Below are positions 16,927 to 29,960 of a stretch of DNA of 64,000 bases, one piece after another. The DNA is taken from assembly GCA_963170055.1 (NCBI GenBank), contig CAUJGJ010000188.1, positions 252,671 to 316,670 of the forward strand, in the 5' to 3' direction. The notes under the pieces are model-generated. The model saw only the letters and a list, made by a program, of their open reading frames with translations, ran no database searches and was not told the DNA's origin. The DNA is from Halisarca cf. caerulea (taxonomy: Eukaryota; Porifera; Demospongiae; Chondrillida; Halisarcidae). Position numbers and translations under genes: made by a program. Numbering within the stretch: position 1 is the stretch's first letter; every line of letters begins with the position of its first letter.

Positions 16927-17611
16927 TTCCATCATAGTGTAGTTGTTTGATTTTGTATAACATTTTGGATTTCCATGTAAATTATATATTAAAAGTAAGT
17001 TTATTGAGCATTTATCAGTAATGCAATTATAGAATTCCATTGTATATACAAGAATTACTCTAGAAGCCCACACAAAGTATAATCTGCATGGTGTATAGGT
17101 CATCTTTGAAAGTTGACCAGACCACCAGGGTTTTTATAGCAATTGTTTTCTTAATTTTTAATCTCATCATGATTAAATGCATTCAAGCAAGTATTAATTA
17201 TTTCTTCTAACTGAGAACAGATACTATAGTAATACTACCAAGAATGTTGAAGCAAAGCAAGTTGAAAAAAATTGATGATACGTACAAACTTATAATTATA
17301 AGCACAACTAGATGGGGCCCATGCGGGAGTGCATGTTTGAATGGAACCATATATATGCAGACAGCCACTAGTCCCACAATAACACGTCGTGCAACCGGTT
17401 GTGGGTGCATTCGATATACTGAATGCACATGCTTTATATACGTACTAGCTAGATAGTTTACAATTAATATTTTGATCAGGGTTTGAATCCATGCAGAATG
17501 CTCTTGCACCGATCCCCACTCTGCATGGCCTAACTACTTGAGATTTCATGTGTACGTAATTGTGCGCACCACATCAGAACATATTGATAGATCACGTAAA
17601 TACAATATAAA
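16927..17611. other. Intergenic: RAP1GDS1 3' UTR to HSCB start
   Basis: A variant polyadenylation hexamer ATTAAA lies at 16988-16993, 62 bp after the RAP1GDS1 stop. The remaining roughly 600 bp show no exon or recognised repeat and should include the HSCB promoter. Confidence 0.5.
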
Positions 17612-18797
17612 ATGTTCCCTCGGTGGAGTTCAATCCGTCTTGTGTGGTATGGCTTTCAAAGGTCGGCCTTTCGTTTTCCACTGATTGGAAAACACTCGAT
17701 TACATCGTCATCCATTGGAGAAATTCGATGCTGGAACTGTGACAGGATCTTAGAAAATGTTCACAAAGATAGTCCGCACCAGTTCTTCTGTGACTGTACG
17801 AAACGCGTTGTACTGCCGCCCTCTGGGAAAGACGGCTTTCGGATCTTAGGATGGTAATGCGCGCAATGTGGGACCTCTACATATGCCAAATCTATGTGTG
17901 ATCCGTGGACCCTATGCCTACTTGAATTACCAGTGACATTGTGTGATCATAGATATTATTATCTATGGTTTGATCATAGATACTGAAATCTGTGGTGTAA
18001 TTACCGCTACCCATGAACCATATAGGGTGGACTGTAGCTCAGATACATGTAATGGTTGTAATGTAGTAATAGTCTTATGTGTGATCTGTGGACACCTTTG
18101 CCTACTTGAATTACTAGTGACATTATGTGATCATAGATAATATAAACGGTTGACAGATGCATCATAGACCCTACAACATGGATACATGTAATAGTTGTAA
18201 TGTAGTCATTGTAATGGTTTAGTGAGTCATATACAAAGCCGTGATGCTGGCCACTAGCTAGTAGTAAAGCAGACGGTAAAGCACATCTTATGTTCCCAAT
18301 AGCATAGCTGAGTACTGTGGTCTTACATTACTTTGTGTTATTCTTTACACAAGATACAGTATCTTGAAACACTTGATGGGCCAGGATGGGTGTGTGGGTG
18401 TGCATGGGAATTGTGCTCATATGCCACTATGATTGATCTGTGCCTGGTGTGCATAGACATTCAGTATTGTGTGAAGTAGACTTCTATCAGGGTACCATTA
18501 TTTAGACTAGGGAGCCTTGAGCTGTAGTCACATGGTTTGCTAGAATAAACCAAATGAAATTTTGTGTAGGCTACTCTATTGCCGATGACAATTATTTGAA
18601 AAACTCTGGCTAGCAAGCAGTGAGATTGAAGTAGATTGATATATTCTTATTTTTAATTTGTTGAATGTAGGCTGCTATAATCTTAGAAAGTAATCTTATT
18701 GACTCATATGCAGCCTGTGTGGCACATGATCCCTTACAACTTGTATGAATGGTTGAAGAAGGTGTACCTTGCTCACTTTCCCCCTCCACACACACAC

Positions 18798-18850
<53 letters not shown>

Positions 18851-20132
18851 CACACACACACACACACACACACTGCACGTCCTCTTATGAAACTATGCTG
18901 TGATTACCTCTTGATCCATTATCTATCTTGTGTAGTAAAAGATCATTTCATATTGATAATCAAAAGTTGAAGAAATCTTTTCTCCAGCTCCAATCCTTAT
19001 TACATCCTGACAAGTACTCAAATAAATCATTGGTGAGTTTCATGTTTGTACTGTGGAAAGTGCTTAATATGCTGTCAATGGTTTCACAGAGTTTGACATA
19101 TTATCAATTTGGGATATTAGCCAATCTGCTATTATGTTAATGCTATAAAATAGTCATGAATTTGTTTACAAAAATTGTGGGATAATGAACAGTTGACGTA
19201 AAGCGATGGCATATTAATTGTTTTGTCACTGTATAATACTTAAAGATGAGTGCTAAATGTACTTATCTACTTCAAGGAAGAACAGCGAAATTCAGCTGAT
19301 CAGTCGTCTGTTGTCAATGAAGCTTACTCCAAGCTTAGAAAGCCATATTCAAGAGCGAAATATCTTGTGAGTGCATGTGGTGTCTTGTCAATTTGTACAC
19401 CAGACCCTACTATGTATCTCCATACTTCATATAGTGTTCAGTGTTGATTGCATACATCCAGGGAAATGCTCTATCATCTATAATTGTATGTTTGTTCATA
19501 GTAATTTCTCAGAAAATGCAGATTGCCAGGGTTCGACCACCATGCAAGATATGCATGTAGATTTGATGCATGTGTTGTATGTACGTATATAGCAGGATTT
19601 CTTTGGAGATAATGATGGGGGGGGGGGGGGAGCTAAATACAAAGTATAGTGTGGGGGGGGGGGCAGATCCATGTATGCATATGTAATATCCTAGACATCT
19701 ATAAAACACATGCCTGTACAGTGATGATAGAGGTGCATGCAGATATGTATACAGTGTATGGAGTGCAGGGGTATATACATAAGTAACTAGGGGGCATGCC
19801 CCCCCCCCCCCCCAGGGAAAATTTGAGTTCTTGGTTATATAAGGTTGTATTTGAGCCATTTTAAACCATTCAAGGCTAATTTTGACACTCAAGTAGGGCC
19901 TTCTCTATAGTAATAAAATGAGTGTCTGTGTGTATGCATGTGCATATTATATGTACATGTGTGTGCGTGTGCGTGCATGCGTGTGTGTGTGCGTTTGTGT
20001 GTGTGTGTGTTTGCGTGTGTGTGCGTGCGCACGTGCGTGTGTGTGCATGTGTGTGTGTTTGCGGGTGTGTGTGTGTGTGTGTGTGTGTGTGCACACGCGC
20101 GTGTGTGCATGTGTGTGTGCTCATGCACTCAT

Positions 20133-20198
<66 letters not shown>

Positions 20199-22067
20199 AC
20201 ACACACACTCGCAGATATATTATGGAGTGCAGGGGTATACATACTTAACTAGAGGAATCTGGGGGATGCCCCCTAGGGAAAATTTGAGTTTTTGGGTTAT
20301 ATAAGGTTGTATTTGAGGCCATTTTAGATCATTCAAGGTTGATTTTGACACTCAATTGAGTAGGGCCTTCTCTATAGTAATTTGCACTGCAGTTGGAATT
20401 TTTTTGAGGTGGAAGCTGGGGAGTTTGGGGTAGAAGCCTGATTGCCTGCTTTGTCTTGGTATTTGCATGCAATGAGAGTATGTACTTGGACAGGGTTTGC
20501 CACAGTATGTCATCTTGTTCAAGTTACTCTGCATCCTATTTTATCATGTCTGTAGCTTCATGTAGAAGGAGTGGAGTTAAAGTCTTCTCATGGTGGAGAG
20601 TTGGATCACAACTTTTTGATGGAAATTATGGAAGAAAATGAGAAGATTGAGGAAACTGATGATTTATCAGTCTTGACTGAAATAGAGGAAAGAAATTTAG
20701 GTACGTATGTACATACTGTATATGCCATACACATATGCATGTTGAATCACTGCCCTGGAATATTGTATGGTGTGTATATATTTTAGGTCTAGTTTCTGAG
20801 GCTGTTTCAGTGATGTTTACCTTATGTGCTCAGTGTTTCCCCCAGTATACCTGGAACAGGGTGCCCTGCCCTGTTTGCTTTTCTGAAAGTATTATATTTT
20901 ACACAATAATGGTATACATATTGTAGAGCTACAGTTCTCCATTTAGCATTTCCCACTGATCGTTTCTAGAGCATAGCTGTTTTAAATCGCTGAATTTCAC
21001 AGTATTCAATGATTATTGCCTTTTAATTCTACTTATCAGAAACGTTTTCTGTGTTTGAAGCTTTCCACACGCTATTCAGTATCTCGCCGAATTTTTCGCC
21101 ATTTTTTATGAAGTCATCGAGTAGGGCATCAATGCTAGATTAACAATACCCGCTCTGTTAAATTTTGATCCTGGGGGAAACACTGGTGCTAAGTATGGGG
21201 CTTACAATTACCCAAGGGTCTGTCCAGGTTTTAAGGATTTTTTTCATGGGGGAGGGGGTAACTGCAAGGGTAGAATGTTCAGACTATACATATATGCTGC
21301 CGTTCCAGTATCATGTATGTACATACAACCAGTTTGAAAACTGCTTCATTCAATAACTTTATTGCAAACCTAAATAATGAATTAATGACAGGTTTTAGTA
21401 AATTTTCACATTTCATAGATGGACTTCACTATTCTCTTTATTTACCATGTATTATATTATACTTCATCTGGCATGTGGAAGACATCATGCAATGCATGAC
21501 ATTGTTGCGGTTTCAGGCTACAACTCCTTTTCACATAAAATCCTACATGCATGACCATATCATAGCAAATTGGTTTTTGTTACTGATTCCCATAATACTT
21601 TGGTAGTTAATAATTTAGGAAAAAACAACGGTACAGCTAATCATAAAGGATGTTCAATCCTAATAGCCTACTTTCGTGTTTTTATTCTCTGCATGTGCAT
21701 ACATATGCATAGGTGTAGGAACCATGGGGGCTAGAAGGGCTATAGCCCCCCCCCCCCCAATATTTTATATTGTAGTCAATGTTTACCTGGTCATATACAT
21801 AGTAATGAAGTTATTATACTGCATATGAAATTGAATGAGCTCCCCCAAAGTACAAGTCATTCCTACGCCTATGATATGTATGTGCTTTGTGTGTATCAAT
21901 ATACCGCTGTAATCTTGCTTGTCATAGGAAAAGTTAAAGAGATCGAGGAAGAAATGGCATCTTCTTTCTCAAGTAAGAACTTGGATGTAGCAGGTGATGT
22001 ATTGGCTAAGATGAAGTATTATCAAACAATTTTAGACAATGTGGGAGCCAAGCTAGGCAAAGAGTAA
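17612..22067 (+). CDS. HSCB: HscB/Jac1 iron-sulfur cluster co-chaperone (complete)
   Basis: Five exons: 17612-17853, 18936-19032, 19277-19366, 20556-20700, 21928-22067. Phases chain and give 237 aa, almost the human length (235). Residues 1-36 are Arg-rich and non-acidic, as expected for a mitochondrial presequence. Residues 40-62 carry the metazoan N-terminal Cys motif (CWNC, then FFCDC). The J domain has HPD at 104-106 (LLHPDKY) and continues into [19 protein letters not shown]. The C-terminal HscB oligomerisation/ISCU-binding helices fill exons 4-5. Known: HSCB delivers the ISCU scaffold to the mitochondrial HSP70 (HSPA9) and stimulates its ATPase during Fe-S transfer. Odd: the second Cys pair reads C-x-C rather than the C-x2-C of vertebrates. 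Introns hold CA/GT arrays and duplicated repeats. A late ATTAAA at 22194-22199 may end the transcript. Confidence 0.94.
17885..18200. repeat. Tandem duplication of a roughly 180-bp unit (HSCB intron 1)
   Basis: The segment at 17893-17956 (tgtgtgatccgtggacc, cctacttgaattaccagtga, tgtgatcatagata) recurs at 18077-18140 with few changes. The next part of the unit (tacatgtaatggttgtaatg) also recurs near 18042 and 18182. Confidence 0.8.
18787..18872. repeat. (CA)n microsatellite
   Basis: About 86 bp of CA with occasional cgca units, in HSCB intron 1 just before the J-domain exon. Confidence 0.95.
19752..20383. repeat. Direct duplication (about 460-bp period) flanking a GT/GC-rich array
   Basis: Copies at about 19752-19915 and 20213-20383 share tgcaggggtata, a ggatgccccc/ggcatgccccc run, agggaaaatttgagtt, ttatataaggttgtatttga and tagggccttctctatagtaa. 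Between them, 19921-20205 is an alternating GT array with many GC steps (gtgtgcgtgtgc), a potential Z-DNA stretch. HSCB intron 3. Confidence 0.85.
21748..21762. repeat. Poly-C run in a G/C-run repeat
   Basis: A tract of about 11 C follows gctatag in a segment (gtgtaggaaccatgggggctag) that resembles the flanks of other homopolymer-bearing repeats here. HSCB intron 4. The rest of introns 3 and 4 has no recognised feature. Confidence 0.7.
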
Positions 22068-22960
22068 TTTACATATTAACTTAGTTTTGATATGTAGTGT
22101 GTTTGGTACATACATACATTCTGTTTGAACTTTTTTGCTGTTTTTAAAAATATTGTAGCAAAATTGTGGAGCAATATGATCAACTATTAATTTATTAAAC
22201 ATTCCAAAGGAATTAGCTTCTATATAAACTCACCATTGGATGTAGCATTTGTGATTATTCATTTGCAATTTCTCACTTTTATCCGACTTAATTCATAGTC
22301 AGCACACGGAGGGTGTTTGGTGGCACTGGGATCTAATTTGCTATGTAGGCACCACCCTCTCTTATCCTCCTTATCAGATTATTTGTATTGGCAAACAAAT
22401 ACTTTGTCATGCAAACATTGATCATTATATAATTACTCTTTGTTTTGTATGATCAGTTGATATTGATGTATGGTGCATGTTACTTCCGTACAATGTTGTT
22501 AGAGTAGTAAAGTAAAAAATGTGAGATAAAAGTGTATAATGTATACACATGACTGGGGGTGGGGTGGAGAGTGGGATGGGTGGTATACGTAGGTTATGTT
22601 GTATTATCCTAAGTATAGTGATAACTGCCCCAACAGCAGCAGCTTACAATATACATCAGCAGGGCTGTACTTAGAGGTGAATGGTGGAAAGAGGCCTTAA
22701 TTTAGTTCTCTCTCTCACCCCCTACCTCTTTTCCCCCAGCACATCTTTTGCACCTATGAACCAACTAGTTTACCTTGTCTTGTCCCCCCCCCCCCCCCCC
22801 CCCCCTACACACACACACTCAGTTCACCAATAGTGTAGCACTGATAAGTACAACAAATTACCTGAGACAATGGATTTATGTATGTATAATTGTTTGTGTA
22901 ATATACAGCTATTCCTGGAAGCTAAGTGTATGTTCCTCATGCATCCTGGCAAGCATCTTC

Positions 22961-23174
22961 TACCGTACAGTATATGCTTTAATTTTCGTAGGGTAAAACT
23001 TTCATAGATCTTGGCTTTTACCAATTTATGCAGTTTTGTATTCACAGACAGCCATGTTCTGCCATTGCACAAGAGCCCGATCTAAATTTTTGCAGGTGGA
23101 TAGTTTCACAGATGGCTCAAAATCTGCAAAAACCATGAAAGTTTAGTCGCTCAAGCATTAAAGCTTATACGGTA
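22961..23174. mobile_element. MITE with TACCGTA ends
   Basis: TACCGTACAGTATATGCTTT at the left pairs with the reverse complement of aagcttatacggta at the right. The interior contains aattttcg/aaaactttcat motifs reminiscent of the TTTTCGCGG family. Confidence 0.5.
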
Positions 23175-24363
23175 TCAGGCACTTGATATGCTGCCTCTCT
23201 TCCTCCTTTGGTAATACACATGCAGTAATGAGTGGGTTAGTCATTGACAGAAGTACTAAAAGTAAAAGTTTCACTTCACACATAAATGTACCTGCCTATT
23301 CTACACCTAACAGTCTGTATTGTAATCAAGCATGTATTGTATGATCAGTTCTGAACTCCTATTTAGAATTCTTGATCTTTATAGTATCACACAAGCACCT
23401 TTTGAATGTATTATGGCAGTGGAGGGATTTGCCTGAACTTGAGATGTTGGCTCTTGAGTCAATCTAGTTAAAATGAATATATAAGCTCATATGCAGCAGC
23501 TTTCTTGAAGTTGGGATTTATGCAAGCTTTGGTAAACACATCAGGAATATAATTACCTACGTATGTAGATAACTTTTACCAAAGGATTATCCCATTGAAG
23601 TAGACTGCATGCACTACAGTTGTCTAAAATCCACATGCAGATTATAGTGTGCGGCTCAGTACGTACAATCGTGTCTCTGTGTTCATGCCTGCAATTGTTT
23701 GCACTCACATACTGTAAGTATCTAGTTTATATGCACGAACACAAGCAGTTCTCACTTCTTGTTGTCTGGATCCATTCTGCTGACAATGCTTGTAAGTAGG
23801 AGCTTGTTCTTCCAATTTGTTGTGTTCTTGTATTTGCAGAAGATATCTGCACTGGATGGCAGCTTTAATTTATAGAGAGCATTTTCTGATTTGTATGGTT
23901 TCTGAATCACCAATGTTGATGGGCCAAATTTACAGGACACATTAGAGAACAACCTTTTCAGTTAACATGCCTATTATGTAATATGTAGGTATACACGACG
24001 TATGTATGTATGAATTGATATCTATCTATATCAACGTGTTTGCATCTGCATGTGGAACAGCATGACATTGTGTGAGCTACAGTGTATACAGTACTGTACA
24101 TGCAGTCCTCCTGTGTAGAACACCTTCACCTGCTGACAGGCCAAGTATAGAGTGGAATGACATGGCCTACTCTTGCTGTTTGGGAAATTCCTCTTATCTA
24201 TAATTATAGTGATTTTGCAAATACATACTGTATGGTTTTGATAAGACTGCAGACAGAAATTTGTGCAGTTTCAAATTTCAAGAGTCCACCATCTTACTGT
24301 AATATTGTGAAAGTGCTAAGCCATGATAGTTATTTGTGTACTGAAATTCAAATGTTTGTAAAC

Positions 24364-24599
24364 GATACCCACTTGATCAATACCCACTAGTCCAATACCC
24401 ACTTGACCGATACCCACTTGACCGATACCCACTTGACCGATACCCACAGACAGATACCCACTTGACCGATACCCACTTGATCAAGTTCCACTTGACCGAT
24501 ACCCACTTGACCGATACCCACTTGACCGATACCCACTTGACCAATACCCACTTTACCAATATACACTTGACCGATACCCACTTGACTGATACCCACTTG
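24364..24599. repeat. 15-bp minisatellite, about 15 units
   Basis: Units of gatacccacttgacc are repeated in tandem with point variants (caatacc, gatcaagttcc, tatacac). Translated WVSVK/GIGQV repeats on the minus strand only reflect the unit length being a multiple of three; there is no flanking coding context. Confidence 0.95.
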
Positions 24600-26213
24600 T
24601 ATAATGCCTGAATAACATCATATGATTGATTATGAACATTTTCCAATAATATTATATATACGGTAGTGTGCCTGTTCCCCGTATGCGTATGTACATGTTT
24701 GCCGTCACACTTAGTGTCCTGTGTACCATTTCATGCAATGTATCTTGTGTTCTGAATTTTCCGTTGTAAGTGCATTTTGCCATTGAATCACATTATCCTC
24801 ATAAAGACATTCTATGTACACGTTTACCAACACTATGTGCATAATATCATTTCATTAAATGTTCCTTTATTGAGGTGTTGTGCTAGTCAATCTGTGCTGT
24901 GCACCATTTTTTCCGTCCTATCCACATTTTGCCATTGAATCACATCATCCTCATAATAGGACGTTCTATGCACATATTTACCCAACACAGAGTATAGTTG
25001 TGCATTCATGCAGCTGAGTTTTTATATGTTTCACATGTGCAGAATGAGAATGCATATAAACACATGCAAAATTAAGGCTGGATGTAAGACTGTATGGAGT
25101 GTGTATGCAAAGTGAAGGGCCACTAGGTGTGTACTGTATATGATACATGTAACCACAACCTAAGACCTTTCAACCTTGTTGTTTGTTCCATAGTTATTCC
25201 CCCTGGTGGTGTGCATGATGTAAATCAAACCTTACTTTACTTTTGGGACACCTCACTATCTGCTCAAGCCTTGTGTGTAGACAACCTGCTATTTTCAGAA
25301 TCATCTAATTGACCAATTACAATTTCTGGGATTCAGCTGGGATTGTGATAAGCAAACATTGCCAGAATTAGTGGTTTTCATCTTAGCAGTTCGTTTAGTG
25401 GTTTCAAGTCATGGTAAATGTTTCCCTGTTATTGGAGGTGACCCAGATCTTTGTATTTTAGTCTGTTAGTGTTTTCAGTAAACAGGGCTGAATTCAAGGG
25501 GGTGCTCCCATTTAAAAGTAAAAACCCTGGTGGCCTGGTCAATTTTCAAAGATGTCCAAGACCAGAAACATATTTTTTACTTTGTGTGAAACCTTATATT
25601 TCAAGGTTTACAAGCATTACAAGCATGCATGTGTAACTGCAGTGATGTATTCAAAAATCTGCTGAAGTGATCTAAAATGGCCGCAGATGCACTTTATAAA
25701 GCTTAAAAAAGCAAATTTTCTCTGGGGAGCATACTCCCAGACCCCCTACCTAATAGTACATGTTCCACACCTTCACAATACCACAGACTTACCCCCTCCT
25801 GGCTCCCTAAAAGGAAGTCTAAGCATGGTTACCTACCCTGTTCTGTCCCGTTCCGTCCTGTCCCATCCCATCCCGTTCCATATCTGAATATGTACACTTC
25901 CATATTGCAATGCCCCTCCTAAGATTTTTGGAATCTCAATTTGCTTCTGCCCCCTCCCCCCCTAGCCCCGAATCCCATATTTATAGCCCTGGTAAATATG
26001 TAGATAATTTACATTGTGTAAACTTGCACACTTGTATAACCAGCATGGTATATTCTTGGTTAAATGTTTATATCTGTTATTAAAGGGCCATTTCTCATGT
26101 GATTTGCAAAGACACTTTTGTCATTCCAGCTATGTGCATACTGTATAATGTATGTTTAGATTCAATGCAAGAAGGCATGTACTGTCACACCAAATCTTGT
26201 CCCCCCTAAACGT

Positions 26214-26340
26214 TGTCTGGCGTGGGCGCTTATCAAATACAAACTCTATACCGTCGAGGTGTTAGGGTTAGGGTTGGGTTAGGGTTTAGTATTGATGAAA
26301 CGATAGGGGGACAACTTACGACAGGGGACCATTCACAGCA
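26214..26340. repeat. Dispersed repeat carrying interstitial telomere-like TTAGGG units
   Basis: It contains cttatcaaatacaaactcta followed by four degenerate TTAGGG/TTGGG units at 26261-26288, then gacaacttacgac. A second copy with the same order lies at 45705-45850, so the telomere-like array belongs to a repeat unit rather than marking a chromosome fusion. Confidence 0.75.
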
Positions 26341-27121
26341 TTGCAGTACAAACATCTTCTGCAGCTTAGTTTGGAGTTTGTCATTTAGGTACACATGCCT
26401 TTTCTCTGTTTTCCATCTTTCGTGTTTTATGAAGTATGAGTAAGTAGTGATTATTGCTGAGAATTATGCACAATTATTTTCTATAGTGATGTTTATCCAC
26501 AGTTTGTTGGGAGTTGCAATACTATGTACAATCTTTATCACTGAACGTGCACTGTTGTACTTTAGGATTTCATGCAGTTAAACCTCCTTAACAGTTGCTT
26601 GACATGAGCTAGCCATGAAATGCAAGGCAAGCCCAAGTGGAAGTCCAAGCATAGTATGCAGTAGTAGTACTGTTTATCTGATATACTTTTGAGATGAATT
26701 GGAGCAAAGTCCTCTTACAGTACTCTGTGACAAAGAAACTCTTCTGTATTTCCTTGAACTTGTAATTTACACTGCAATTAAATTTACACACTCCACAAGT
26801 AAGTGAATTAAATAATATCCGAAAAATGAGATGTGCCAAGGAATTATAGGGAGATTTTGGCTTCTAGTGAAAGATTTTCAAAGAGATAAAACTGGCAGAC
26901 TGAAAGAAAAAGCCCTTAATTTCCTGGGACATTTTATCTTCCTCGTGTGTCAGTACTTTGCCTTCCACTATTACTGTTATATTTCACATTTATTTTCAAT
27001 GCTACAGTAAGTGCAGCATGTGCAGCTATTTGCTGATTGTGAGTGTGTGCCAAGTACACTGTGCAATGTCTTCTTGCGTGTTTGATCATTGTTCATAATA
27101 TGCATGGCCTGACAGGCAGGA

Positions 27122-27240
27122 CAAATCATAATAATACATACTGCATTTTATTGCTATACTATAACTCCAGTCTTTAACAGGCTGTTAAAGACTGGAGTTA
27201 CAGTATAGCAATAAAATACAGTATGTATTATTATGATTTG
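27122..27240. repeat. 119-bp near-perfect palindrome, 1-nt loop
   Basis: Two 59-nt arms (27122-27180 and 27182-27240) are inverted copies with two mismatches. The centre reads taacag-g-ctgtta. It contains no reading frame and would form a very stable hairpin or cruciform. Confidence 0.9.
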
Positions 27241-29783
27241 TACTGTGTATGTCATGAATTGTTTCATTTTAGGGCGGCAAAAATGCTAGTGAAATTGGCC
27301 ATATATCCGCCATCTCATTATTGTGTGAGTACTAACCTATGCTTATTTGCAGACTAAAATGTTCATGAAGGTAGTCCACATGCAAAGTTCACAAACACTT
27401 TTGATCATAAAAAGTTCACACTATGCAGTATGTTCATCTTCTTGTTGATTGCTGTTGTTCTATGTAAGGAGAACCAGTTCAGTTTTCTGCTATGTACTCT
27501 TGACTATAGCCCCCGAAGTATATATCCATGTTGGCAACCGGTACTAGGGCATAAAACAGAGGAAAGGTACTGTACCAGCAGAAGGTGAATTGTTCTAAGG
27601 GAACAATAAATGGTTCAGACTTATGTGTATTATGGCTTAACAGCCATGCAGGAATGATATTTCTGAAGTATGAACATGAAATTTAGACAATCACCTTAGA
27701 TATGCACATACATACACAGTGAACACTTGTCAGTAGTCAGGCAATTGCAGTATAGTGCATGCCTTTTTATGGAATTATATTTGCTTAAATTTGCTATACA
27801 AGGTTGAGTATGGCGGCAACAAGTGTGGTTGGTACAGTACATTTTGTACAACTCTCTGTAGTCTTTCCTCTGACTTCTCTTAATAGATGGATTATCATCG
27901 TCTGTCTGAGAAGTGACAAAAACTTATCATACTGCAGGAACTTATTCAATCCAACAGTCAATGGGGCCTGAAAGGATTGATGTCTGATTAAGAGATTGTC
28001 GGCTTATGAAGTGACTCTTAGCATAGTCGAATATGATGATTGTACCTCATGAGATATTCAGATTCAACAGAATATGAGATTGTAGAGGTACCACATTACA
28101 GAGGTTCACTGTATTTCGATGCAAAAGCTTCCTAAACACGAGGGCCTTCACTGTACAGACAGTCTGTAGCTAGTGCATGGTCACATGCAAGTCAAGTTTA
28201 TCTGTGAAAACGTATGACCCACCTAAAGAGCCTTATATGGTTATACCGTACAAGTGTGTTAGGATGTGGGGGCGGGGAGAGAATATGGGGAGGGTACAGT
28301 TCCCCTGCAGGAACCGGAGCACTTTAATTCTTACCACAGTTAAACAAGGGCCGAGTTTATTTGTTTGTTGGTTTCTCTGCAAAGCCAGCTGGCTTTGTAC
28401 TTTATTTGACTGCTCCTTCATCTGTTGGGCCTTTCTTTCCTTCTGAGGCTTCTCTTTAGTAAGTGTGTCTAGCTACCTGTACAGATTACAGGAAGGGCCT
28501 TCTTAGTGGACTTCCAATTGTAAACTACATCAAGTTCCCTCGTCTGCTCTTAAAGGTGTCAATTACATTAATTGACAAGATTAGTTTGTGATCTGTATAG
28601 AAAACTCTCCTTATTGTATTGGGTGTGCAATGCCCTGTCTGATGATCTGTTTGTGGATAGTCACCTCATGCATCCATACTGTAGGGCATTAGCAGGTGTG
28701 TGAAGCTTAGTACTGGCAGTGGATGTTGATTTGGATTTTATGGTGTATTCATGAAATACAGTACATGTGTTTGCTATCCCAGTATTATGTGCACAATTCA
28801 TTTCTGTATTGGAATGTGTACAGGTAATCAATGCATGTATGCAGGATTGAAGTGCATTTAGAAACTTGACAGAAAAGAAATCTGTAAACAATATTGTGCA
28901 CACTGATACGTACACATAGAATGGATCATCATACTGTATGTATCTGTAATTGTGTCACTCTTTCATGAAGATGGCTATGTATAGCGTTCAGTTATGGTAT
29001 ATTTTCAATTACATGCATAACCAAGTTTGACTGGTTGACTGAGTGTATGACCATGTAAATGTATGTATTCAGCATCTTTGGTAGTTTTTGTACAGAGTGA
29101 GATCTACAGTTTTATGAAAATGGTATATTCATTGTACTTATTATAGTGATGATGTGCATATTTTGTTAATTATAATATTATACATAATTATGTCTTTGAG
29201 TTGTTGTGTTAGTCACTCAGGGAACATTTTGAAATTTATGTAGTCAATCAAACAATTAGCCCAGGGTTTATACTGGGGGAAGCTTGTGGGGAATTCCTGT
29301 AATTTGAGCTCAAGGAAATTTGCCAGGGGATTGCACAGTGAGCTGTTCTAGCCACAAGATGTAGCAGTGAAGTCCTTCAGATGTGTACGTGGGCAGAGCT
29401 TCTGAAATTCCCTTGATGTACGTGCTGTCTAGCCTTTAATCATACTATAGTTGTGTATTCTACACGTAAAGTATACGTATGTGTGCGTGAGTGTATGCAC
29501 ATTCAAAGCAGGCTTTCATGGAGGTACCCTCAGTACGGCTTCCCACAAAGTAAACTTGTATGATTTCTGCATCATAGATACTGTACATGAATATTGCTAT
29601 ATGAAGATGCGTATGGGTCTGCTCATGCCCATGTGTTTATACATATTTATGTACAGTAACTGTATGTGTGACTATGTGTATTATTATAAATCATGTTTCT
29701 GTGATGTAACATATATACATACATGAGTTTGTAAACATGCATCTGTGTTTAGTAGAGTACTTGTACGCTTTTTGTGTAAAGAA

Positions 29784-29960
29784 TACAGTGAAATCTCTCT
29801 AATCCCCCCCCCCCCCCCTACAATCCACCAACCTCGCTAATTCGCCCTATAGTGTCTGAAATGCATGTACTGATTGTAAACCTCGTTAATTCACCAAACC
29901 CACTAATCCATCATAAAACTGACATTCCCGATTGTGGCGGATAAGAGAGGTTTCACCGTA
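29784..29960. mobile_element. TACAGTGAAATCTC-family MITE with poly-C insertion
   Basis: The left end TACAGTGAAATCTCTCTAAT and right end ATAAGAGAGGTTTCACCGTA are inverted. A C run lies at about 29806-29818 and inner aacctcgctaattc/aacctcgttaattc repeats are visible. Confidence 0.75.

Noticed and set aside
19876..20304. Cys-Val and His-Thr frames of over 100 codons
   Set aside because: Produced by the GT/GC-rich alternating array in HSCB intron 3.
23752..23952. 66-codon minus-strand frame with a protein-like composition
   Set aside because: No homologous motif recognised, no convincing exon partners; may be a transposon relic.
24364..24599. CRISPR-like array
   Set aside because: Units are contiguous 15-bp tandem repeats without spacers, in a eukaryotic intergenic region.
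24377..24646. WVSVK-type repetitive protein on the minus strand
   Set aside because: A 15-bp minisatellite keeps frames open because its period is a multiple of three; there are no flanking exons and units vary without codon bias.
26261..26288. Chromosome-fusion scar
   Set aside because: The TTAGGG-like units lie inside a dispersed repeat with a second copy at 45705-45850.
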